DNA from: Prevotella sp.
GTDB lineage: Bacteria > Bacteroidota > Bacteroidia > Bacteroidales > Bacteroidaceae
Direction: 5' to 3'
NCBI GenBank assembly: GCA_017509155.1
Contig: JAFWQE010000179.1
Location: 39,881 to 103,880, forward strand
Length of the DNA: 64,000 nt
The first letter of the stretch is position 1. The number at the start of each line of letters is the position of its first letter. A program made the translations under genes and the position numbers. The notes beneath the pieces were generated by a model that had not been told where the DNA came from, did not search any database, and worked only from the letters and a program-made list of their open reading frames with translations. This document shows positions 40,140-50,457 of the stretch, in pieces.

Positions 40140-40571
40140 ATGGAATACATCTTTGAAACCCGCATGCAGGTGCGCGACTACGAATGCGACATTGAGGGCA
40201 TCGTGAACAACGCCAACTACCTGCACTACGCCGAACACACGCGCCACCTCTTCCTAAAGGCCTGCGGACTGAGCTTCGCCGACATGCATCGCAAGGGTGT
40301 GGATGCGGTGGTGGCACGCATGAACCTACAGTTCAAGACGCCGCTGACGTGCGACGACGAGTTCATCTCAAGACTCGCGCTCACCAACGAAGGCGTGAAA
40401 TACGTGTTCCATCAGGACATCTACCGCGCACACGACGAGAAGCTCTGCTTCCGAGGACGCATGGAACTGGTGTGCCTTGTGAACGGAAGGCTCGGACGAA
40501 GCGAAGACTACGACCGCGCCTTCAACAGCTACATGGAGAAAAACTTCCCTGACCATGGAGAACAACCATAA
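40140..40571 (+). CDS. Acyl-CoA thioesterase, 4HBT hotdog fold
   Basis: A 143-residue hotdog protein. VRDYECDIEGIVNNANYLHY is the 4HBT/YbgC-type active-site stretch, with the Asp (D17) that activates water and the VNNxxY segment. Later strands (VARMNLQFKTPLTCDDEFIS, YVFHQDIYRA) fit the fold. Family members hydrolyse acyl-CoA or acyl-carrier thioesters; the acyl chain preferred here is unknown. The start follows the DUF2851 stop by 10 bases and its end overlaps dprA by 17 bases. Confidence 0.88.
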   Translation: MEYIFETRMQVRDYECDIEGIVNNANYLHYAEHTRHLFLKACGLSFADMHRKGVDAVVARMNLQFKTPLTCDDEFISRLALTNEGVKYVFHQDIYRAHDEKLCFRGRMELVCLVNGRLGRSEDYDRAFNSYMEKNFPDHGEQP

Positions 40572-41712
40572 CCCTACGGCCACCGCTCCGACGCAGGAGG
40601 CCTTCTATGCCATGGCTCTCACCCGGCTGCCGGGACTGAACGCCGCTGCTGCCATGCACCTCTACACCGAGCTGGGCAGCGCTGCCGACGTGTATGCCCA
40701 CCGCATGGACGTGGCCGACGTGCTGCCCGACTGCTCGCCACGCGTCGTGGAGGTGCTTAGGAACTGGGACGAAGCCTTTGCACGCGCGGAGGAAGAGCAG
40801 CGCTTCTGCGAGAAACACAGGGTGGAAGTGCTGACGATGAACGACGCCAACTATCCGGTGCGACTGCGCGAATGCAGCGATGCGCCGCTGGTGCTCTACT
40901 ATCGCGGCAGCGCCAGTCTGAACACGCAGCGCGTGGTAAGCATCGTGGGAACGCGCCATTGCACGGCATACGGGCGCGACCTGACGGCACGGTTCCTCAC
41001 CGACCTCCGACAGCTGTGCCCACAGGTGCTCATCGTGAGCGGACTGGCCTACGGCATCGACATCTGCGCCCATCGCGGCGCCCTGCAGCAAGGATATGAG
41101 ACGGTGGGCGTGCTGGCCCACGGACTCGACGAGCTCTACCCCACTGCCCACCGCGACACCGCACGGCAGATGCTGACACAGGGTGGACTGCTCACCGAAT
41201 ACATGACCCACACACGGGCCGACAAGATGAACTTCGTGCGCCGCAACCGCATCGTGGCGGGCATGGCCGACGGCATCATCCTCGTGGAGAGCGCCGCCAA
41301 GGGCGGTGGCCTCATCACCATGCGCATCGCACAAAGCTACGACCGCCAGACCTTCGCCTTTCCGGGCAACGTGGGCGCAGCCTTCAGCGAAGGGTGCAAC
41401 AACCTGATTCGCGACAACGGCGCAGCGCTGATTGCGTCGGCACAGGACTTCGTGGAAGCCATGGGATGGCAGGACGACAACAGCCGCCAGACGGCGCGAC
41501 AGGAGGGCGTGGAGCGACAGCTCTTCCCCGCACTCACGCCCGAAGAGCAGGCCGTGGTCAGTCTGCTCCAGGACACCAACGACCTGCAGCAGAACGTCAT
41601 CGCCGTGAAAACAAACATCTCCATGGGACAGCTCACCGCGCTCATGTTCAGTCTTGAGATGAAGGGCGTGGTGAAACCACTCGCCGGAGGGGTGTTCCAT
41701 CTGCTGCTGTAG
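40555..41712 (+). CDS. dprA: DNA-processing protein DprA
   Basis: A 385-residue protein that loads RecA onto incoming single-stranded DNA during transformation. The N-terminal helix-hairpin-helix/SAM-like part (ALTRLPGLNAAAAMHLYTEL) precedes the Rossmann core: VVSIVGTRHCTAYGRDLT, the DNA-binding ILIVSGLAYGIDICAHRGAL region, GVLAHGLDELYP, FVRRNRIVAGMADGIILVES and AFPGNVGAAFSEGCNNLI. A winged-helix DprA_WH-like domain ends the chain (about 325-385, TALMFSLEMKGVVKPLAGG). The start overlaps the thioesterase gene. No other competence gene is in the window. Confidence 0.95.
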   Translation: MENNHNPTATAPTQEAFYAMALTRLPGLNAAAAMHLYTELGSAADVYAHRMDVADVLPDCSPRVVEVLRNWDEAFARAEEEQRFCEKHRVEVLTMNDANYPVRLRECSDAPLVLYYRGSASLNTQRVVSIVGTRHCTAYGRDLTARFLTDLRQLCPQVLIVSGLAYGIDICAHRGALQQGYETVGVLAHGLDELYPTAHRDTARQMLTQGGLLTEYMTHTRADKMNFVRRNRIVAGMADGIILVESAAKGGGLITMRIAQSYDRQTFAFPGNVGAAFSEGCNNLIRDNGAALIASAQDFVEAMGWQDDNSRQTARQEGVERQLFPALTPEEQAVVSLLQDTNDLQQNVIAVKTNISMGQLTALMFSLEMKGVVKPLAGGVFHLLL

Positions 41713-41751
41713 AACTCTGGCAGCCTCCAAAACTTCCCAAACATACGAACA

Positions 41752-42756
41752 ATGAACATAGGAAACATCACGTTCGGTCCCCATCCTGTCTTCCTCGCTC
41801 CCATGGAAGACGTCACCGACATCGGCTTCCGCCACTTGTGCAAGCGCTTCGGCGCCGCCATGGTCTACACGGAATTCGTATCGGCCGAGGCCTTGGTGCG
41901 CTCGGTGAAAAGCACGGTTACCAAACTGCAGATAGACGACAGCGAGCGTCCCGTGGGCATTCAGATATACGGTCGCGACGTGCCTCAGATGGTGGAGGCA
42001 GCGCAAATCGTGGAGCAACAGGCCCATCCCGACGTCATCGACCTGAACTTCGGCTGTCCGGTAAAGAAGGTGGCGGGCAAAGGGGCGGGCGCCGGCATGC
42101 TGCAGAACATACCGTTGCTGCTCGACATCACGCGGGAAGTGGTCAAGGCCGTTAGCACTCCGGTCACCGTGAAGACTCGTCTGGGCTGGAACCAGGAGCA
42201 ACTGGTCATCACCACACTGGCCGAACAGCTGCAAGACTGTGGCATACAGGCGCTGACCATTCACGGACGCACCCGCTCGCAGATGTACACTGGCGAGGCC
42301 GACTGGACCCTCATCGGCGAGGTGAAGCGCAACCCGCGCATCCATATTCCCATCATCGGCAACGGCGACATCACCACACCTGAGCAGGCACGACTGGCTT
42401 TCGAGCGCTACGGCGTCGACGCCATCATGGTGGGACGAGCCACCTTTGGCCGACCATGGCTGTTCAAGGAAATCAACGATTACCTGGAACCGGGCCTTAA
42501 AAAGCCCACTGATGAGGGCAGCATCGGAGGAATGTCGATAGGCGAAAAACTCGATATCCTCATCGAACAGCTGCACATCAACGTAGACCGCATCGGCGAA
42601 TACCGAGGCATTCTTCACACACGCCGCCACCTGGCCGCGACTCCGCTGTTCAAGGGAATCCCCGATTTCCGTCAGACACGCATCGCCATGCTGCGCGCCG
42701 ACACGCTCGACGAACTGCTTCCCATCCTCGAACAATGCCGCCAGCGGCTACAGTAA
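41752..42756 (+). CDS. dusB: tRNA-dihydrouridine synthase
   Basis: A 334-residue FMN enzyme that reduces specific uridines in the tRNA D-loop. VFLAPMEDVTDIGFRHLCKR starts the TIM barrel. The catalytic cysteine lies in LNFGCPVKKVAGKGAGAGML, and VKTRLGWN, TIHGRTRSQMYTGEADW, IIGNGDI and DAIMVGRATFGRPWLF are family motifs contacting FMN and tRNA. The extended 'LAPMEDVTD' start is the Bacteroidetes DusB form. Cytosolic. It lies 39 bases after dprA, the last gene of the group before a composite repeat. Confidence 0.95.
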   Translation: MNIGNITFGPHPVFLAPMEDVTDIGFRHLCKRFGAAMVYTEFVSAEALVRSVKSTVTKLQIDDSERPVGIQIYGRDVPQMVEAAQIVEQQAHPDVIDLNFGCPVKKVAGKGAGAGMLQNIPLLLDITREVVKAVSTPVTVKTRLGWNQEQLVITTLAEQLQDCGIQALTIHGRTRSQMYTGEADWTLIGEVKRNPRIHIPIIGNGDITTPEQARLAFERYGVDAIMVGRATFGRPWLFKEINDYLEPGLKKPTDEGSIGGMSIGEKLDILIEQLHINVDRIGEYRGILHTRRHLAATPLFKGIPDFRQTRIAMLRADTLDELLPILEQCRQRLQ

Positions 42757-42788
42757 TGCTCTGCAGCATTTACGATAAGACCAAGGGG

Positions 42789-43245
42789 GTTCGCCTGCGG
42801 CGCTACACGAATGGGCGCGAATAAACACGAATGAATCATAAATATTCTTGAATTTGTGGAGTTCAGAAGTTCAGGAGTTACAGGAGTTGCAGACGATACT
42901 TTTAGCGCTTCTTTTTTGCATGGAGCTAATAAAACTAACGTCTGCAACTCCTGTAACTCCTGAACTCCTGCAACTCCAACATTTCCAAAAGAAGAATTAT
43001 TTATGATTCATTCGTGTTTATTCATGCCCATTCGTGTAGCGCCGCAGGCTTTAACCCACTCGGCCAGTGGACCGAAACCGCCAGAATGAAGCTGTCAAAA
43101 CGGCAGATGCAAGCAGCAAAAGCGGCAATTTGTGGAAACAAAATCAATGGAATTGTTGAACAAAACCAATGAAATCGTTGAACAAAATCAATGGAATTGT
43201 TCAACGATTTCAATGGAATGGCTGGCAGAAACCGCCAGTTTTCGT
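42789..43245 (-). repeat. Composite non-coding repeat, copy II (reverse of copy I)
   Basis: Blocks on the plus strand are B (42789-42851), A palindrome (42858-42977), B' (42988-43051) and C' (43052-43245). Read on the minus strand this gives C-B-A-A'-B', the order of copy I. The junction between C and B is also conserved: both copies read ATTAAAGCCTGCGGCG or GTTAAAGCCTGCGGCG there. It fills the whole 493-base gap between convergent dusB and the LacZ-type gene and contains no credible gene. Confidence 0.85.
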
Positions 43246-43249
43246 CCGT

Positions 43250-46459
<3,210 letters not shown>

Positions 46460-49400
46460 TTATTCTATGGTGAGCGCATCGAAGATCATGTCGCCCAGTC
46501 CGTCGCCCGTAAGCACCACATGGTAGGTTCCGGCATTCACCTGCGAGCCCGTTGTGATGCTGGTTGTCTTGCGCTTGGTCTTTTTGGCCTGTGTCTGCAC
46601 AAAGGTGATGTCGTCGTCTTTGTAGACCACACCCTTGGCATCGGTGATGCGCACGTGCAGCTGTCGCGGTTTTTCGGGGTTGTTATACCGCCAGCGGAGG
46701 GCGTAGACCTTGGCCACACCAACAGAAAAGTCCCATTCCATGCGGTTTCTAACACGACGTCCCTCCACTTCGAGGGCGGCGCTGGTCTTCGGGGGAAGCA
46801 AGGAATCGGGGGTCTTTACGAGGATGTCTTTGTCGAAATCGGCCCAGAGAGTAGGCGGTGTGACAGCGGAGATACCGCTGTCTACGAGACCGGAGGCAGA
46901 AGACGTGGAAGGGGAAGACGAAGAAGAAGGGAGAGGAGAATGGGGTGATGCCAGGACGGCATCATCGGGAACGGCGATAGCGATGGCCGAAATCATGGCC
47001 TGTCCGGCCTTGACATTGGGGAAGCTTACCTTTATTTCGTTGCCATGGTTTTCGATGTCTACCACTCGTTTGTAGGCGTGGCCGTAGTGGGCCTGTGCCC
47101 AGATATCGAGGTCGTGAATGACAACGCTGTCGTTGATAGCGACGTCGAAGAGGCGCAGGCCTTCCGCATCGGACTGCCGATACCAAGGCTCAACGAAGTA
47201 GAGTTCCACGCGGTAGCGGCCGGGCTGTGCCGGGAAATGGTAGCTCAGACGGTGGCGCCCGAAGCGCGATGTCTGGAACAAAGGCGACGAAAGCGAGTCG
47301 TTGCGCGTCTGAGAAGTCTGGTAGGGTGAGCCGAAGGCATCGCCCCAGGAGCGCGACCACTTTGTGTTGTCCTGCATCCATTTTTGCCCCATTTCATCGG
47401 TATAGTCGTCACCGCCGCAGTTGAGCCTGAAGAGATATGTATACTTTTGTATACCTCGCACGATGCGCTCGTCGATGTGGCTGCGGCGGGGTGCCAGCGG
47501 CTGCGGGTTGTAATGCTGCATGTAGCTGTAGAACGCATCGGTGGGCTGCTCCCACGGCGACAGCAGACCTTTGTAGTTATAGGGACCCACCTTGTCGATT
47601 CTGCGCAAGGCCTCGTCGGGCTGGCGACGTCCGGGGTTGTCGTGACTGACGAGCAGCCAGAGGAATTGTCCACAAACGCTGTCGCGAACACGCTCTGCCA
47701 GCGTCACCTTTTTCATGAGCAGGTCGGTGAAACGCTCCTCGGTGTATCCCTCGCCGATGTGGTTGCCCAGTGTCCGCCAGGCGCCATACTCGCCGTTGAG
47801 CAGCTGGTCGGGCTGCTTCAGTTCGTTTCCGTAGTTGTCGATGTCGCCGCCATAGGTGCCGCTCCAGTTCTGAACAACGTTCCAGTCGGTGCCCTCTCCT
47901 CCGTTGCAAGTCGTAACGAGTCGCTGCGAACGACAGCGGGGGTCCATCTCGCGGATGATGTCGGCACACTCCTGGGCAAAGTCCTTGGGCAGCGTACTCT
48001 CGTTCTGCAGGCCCCACAGAATGATGGACGGTGAGTTGCGTCGCTCTTTCACCCACTGGCGCAGATGGCGCTTGAAACTCTCGCGGAACTCAGGCGTGTC
48101 GTACCAGATGTGTGCCGAGAACTGCGGCCACCACAGGATTCCCTCGCGGTCGAGGACTTCTTGGTAGTGTAGGTTGTGCGGCTGATGGGCATCGCGGAAG
48201 GCATTGAAGCCCGCATCCTTGACGAGTTTCACGCGGGCCTCTATCTGTTCGTTGGTGAAAGCATGGCTCTGGCCAAACGCATGTTCGTATTCGCATACGC
48301 CATTGATGAACACCGGCTCGCCATTGAGACGGAAACGGCCGTCGGCCGGAGAATGTGCCGTGGCAGGGCAGTCAATCTGCCGAGGCCAGCTCAGCGTGAC
48401 GAACCCGAACGGCGTATGTGTACTCTCGGTGGCCTTGCCGTTGCGCTTCACGATGGTGTTCAGGTCGTAGAGATATGGCTTTTCCGTCGTCCAGCGCTTC
48501 ACATTGTTCACGTTTTCCGACTGTCTGACGACAACCGTCTTACCCGGAAAAACCTCGATTTCATCGGTCAGACGCAACACCTGCTGTCCGCTTTTATCAA
48601 CGATCTTGCTCACCAGCTGCACCAGCTGCGCGTCGGTTCCGTAGTTGTGCAGCTCGGTTTCCACAAAGACGGAGTCGCAGGCGTCGTTGTTCCACACATG
48701 GACGCCATACGGTTCGACGCGCACCTTGTCGGTCACCTCGAGCACCACTGGCCTGTAGATGCCGAAAGGCTGCGACCCTTCGCTGAATCCCCACTCACTG
48801 CTGCATCCGCCACATACCCAAGGCATGTTGGTGATGCCGGCAGGATGGCTCACACGGACCGACAGCCGGTTGTCGCTGCCAGACAAGATATAGGGCGTGA
48901 CATCGATGGTCTGCGTGGTGCGTCCTATGTCATAATGTCCCAGGAATTGACCATTGAGGGTGACGTCGGCGTAGGTTCCCACTCCCTCGAAGCGCAGGAA
49001 ACAAGCCTTGCCCAACACATCGGGCGCGGCGAAAGTCTTCTCGAAGAGCGCCTCTCCGTGCAGATTGCCGTGCTCACCCTGCTGGGTGCCGTAGTAGTCG
49101 TCAAGATTGATGGGGATGGAAGCTGTCAACGGCCGGTCGGCTGTTGGCGAAGTAATGGTCCAGTTGTCGTTGAGTTGCAGCACTGTGCGGTGTCCGCTGG
49201 GCTCGGGCGTCGGGAAGTTCAGCTCGCTCTTTCCCATGTGTCGGCTTGTAGCAACGGCTATGCCACGCTGTCCGTCACTGTTCACGGCGCAATAGAAATG
49301 GTAGACCACGCCGTCGTGCTTCACCACATAGCTCTTGTGGGCAAACATCTCATCGTAGGGTTTTGAAGGAATGATGAGGTCGGGACCTGTCCAGTCGAAC

Positions 49401-50449
49401 CAGTGAACGAGGTCGGTGCTCACGGCGAAGGTGTTGAAAGCGTTGTATTCGCGTGTGGGGTTGAAGGCCGAGAAATAGAACATCACGTATACCGTCTCGC
49501 CGTCAATGTTCATGTTCACTATCTGTGCGTCGCCGGTGATAGTGCCGTCGCTGTCGTGTGCAAACACAGGGTTGCCCTCGTAGCGCCGCCAGTGTTTCAT
49601 GTCCTTCGACAGTGCAATACCGATGCGTTCGCCCTTGGGATGGGAGTCGTCCTTGCCACCTGCGTTGTAGAACATCATAAACGGGCAGTCCTTTTTCAGT
49701 CGTCGCTGCTTGTCCTTTATCCAGTAGATGGTGCTCTTATACTGCGTGAGCTGTTCCCACCATTGGGCGTCCTTGTCGTTGTAGCTCATCAGTGGTGCAG
49801 GGTATGTCTGCCACTGATGGGCCGATGAAATGGACGATTTTGTGGTGGCAAGACCGATGCTAAGCGGGGCGTTTACGGCTTCATAGCCCGTGCCAGGTCC
49901 TCCGATGTAGGTCATCCAATGTTGACCTTTGTACGCTTGCATCTCATATGAGCCGCCCCACGTCCAATCTATCAATCCCGGAAAACCACCGCGTTGGTTA
50001 TGGTCCCACACCTCCCCCCGCGCCCCTCCCAAGGAGGGGGAGAGGGCAAAGCCCGTACTATTATTATTTTGGTCCTCTTCACTTACCTTTCCATTGCGTA
50101 GTTGCGCCCCCCCTCCTTGGGAGGGGGCTGGGGGGAGGTCCAAAACCTTCCCCTTAGTCACCCAGTGCAGCAAGTCGTCGCTCTCGGCGAGCCACGTCGT
50201 GTAACCCCGTCCGTCGGTGCCGTCTTTTCCATCGTAGCAGACGTAGGTCATATACCATTTGCCTTGCTCGCGGAACACTGTCGGGCAGTCGAACTTATGG
50301 TAATTGTCAGCTGGGGCCATGACAAGACCGTACTTATAGGGCGTCTTGACCTCTTGATAGATATGTTCCATCACGTCCTTCGGGACCTCCTGCGCAGCGA
50401 CACAGAGGCAAACGGTCGTGAAAAACAGGCAAAGCAGATGTCTATTCAT
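46460..50449 (-). CDS. GH43-like/GH2 fusion glycoside hydrolase with C-terminal malectin-like module and in-frame repeat linker
   Basis: A 1329-residue protein begins MNRHLLCLFFTTVCLCVAAQ, a signal peptide. Residues about 40-430 form a five-bladed-propeller-like GH43/GH130-type domain (FDCPTVFREQGKWYMTYVCY, GDAQIVNMNIDGETVYVMFY, HKSYVVKHDGVVYHFYCAVN). A GH2 part follows: jelly roll (about 445-585), Ig-like (about 590-690) and TIM barrel (about 695-1000), with acid/base E in ILWGLQNESTL and a nucleophile candidate in LLNGEYGAW. Residues about 1040-1180 look malectin-like (YRVELYFVEPWY), then a Ser/Pro-rich linker and a small C-terminal domain. Residues about 106-147 are encoded by a family D repeat pair. 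Two catalytic modules in one chain suggest stepwise removal of two sugars. It starts 8 bases after the upstream gene. Confidence 0.85.
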   Translation of the reverse strand: MNRHLLCLFFTTVCLCVAAQEVPKDVMEHIYQEVKTPYKYGLVMAPADNYHKFDCPTVFREQGKWYMTYVCYDGKDGTDGRGYTTWLAESDDLLHWVTKGKVLDLPPAPSQGGGAQLRNGKVSEEDQNNNSTGFALSPSLGGARGEVWDHNQRGGFPGLIDWTWGGSYEMQAYKGQHWMTYIGGPGTGYEAVNAPLSIGLATTKSSISSAHQWQTYPAPLMSYNDKDAQWWEQLTQYKSTIYWIKDKQRRLKKDCPFMMFYNAGGKDDSHPKGERIGIALSKDMKHWRRYEGNPVFAHDSDGTITGDAQIVNMNIDGETVYVMFYFSAFNPTREYNAFNTFAVSTDLVHWFDWTGPDLIIPSKPYDEMFAHKSYVVKHDGVVYHFYCAVNSDGQRGIAVATSRHMGKSELNFPTPEPSGHRTVLQLNDNWTITSPTADRPLTASIPINLDDYYGTQQGEHGNLHGEALFEKTFAAPDVLGKACFLRFEGVGTYADVTLNGQFLGHYDIGRTTQTIDVTPYILSGSDNRLSVRVSHPAGITNMPWVCGGCSSEWGFSEGSQPFGIYRPVVLEVTDKVRVEPYGVHVWNNDACDSVFVETELHNYGTDAQLVQLVSKIVDKSGQQVLRLTDEIEVFPGKTVVVRQSENVNNVKRWTTEKPYLYDLNTIVKRNGKATESTHTPFGFVTLSWPRQIDCPATAHSPADGRFRLNGEPVFINGVCEYEHAFGQSHAFTNEQIEARVKLVKDAGFNAFRDAHQPHNLHYQEVLDREGILWWPQFSAHIWYDTPEFRESFKRHLRQWVKERRNSPSIILWGLQNESTLPKDFAQECADIIREMDPRCRSQRLVTTCNGGEGTDWNVVQNWSGTYGGDIDNYGNELKQPDQLLNGEYGAWRTLGNHIGEGYTEERFTDLLMKKVTLAERVRDSVCGQFLWLLVSHDNPGRRQPDEALRRIDKVGPYNYKGLLSPWEQPTDAFYSYMQHYNPQPLAPRRSHIDERIVRGIQKYTYLFRLNCGGDDYTDEMGQKWMQDNTKWSRSWGDAFGSPYQTSQTRNDSLSSPLFQTSRFGRHRLSYHFPAQPGRYRVELYFVEPWYRQSDAEGLRLFDVAINDSVVIHDLDIWAQAHYGHAYKRVVDIENHGNEIKVSFPNVKAGQAMISAIAIAVPDDAVLASPHSPLPSSSSSPSTSSASGLVDSGISAVTPPTLWADFDKDILVKTPDSLLPPKTSAALEVEGRRVRNRMEWDFSVGVAKVYALRWRYNNPEKPRQLHVRITDAKGVVYKDDDITFVQTQAKKTKRKTTSITTGSQVNAGTYHVVLTGDGLGDMIFDALTIE
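50008..50143 (-). repeat. Family D inverted pair inside the GH43/GH2 coding sequence
   Basis: CCTCCCCCCGCGCCCCTCCC on the plus strand and its near-complement about 100 bases later (CTTGGGAGGGGGCTGGGGGG) form a pair like the intergenic REPIN-like elements. The reading frame is kept. It encodes residues about 106-147 (PPAPSQGGGAQLRNGK ... STGFALSPSLGGARGEV), between WVTKGKVLD and WDHNQRGGFPG, where a GH43-type propeller would normally have a short loop. Confidence 0.85.
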
Positions 50450-50457
50450 AATTCTTG

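Noticed and set aside
46880-46960. Ser/Pro-rich stretch near the C-terminus of the GH43/GH2 protein as another repeat insertion
   Set aside because: It looks like ordinary linker DNA (AGAAG- and GGAAG-type codons) without the CCCCTCC...GGAGGGG core of family D.
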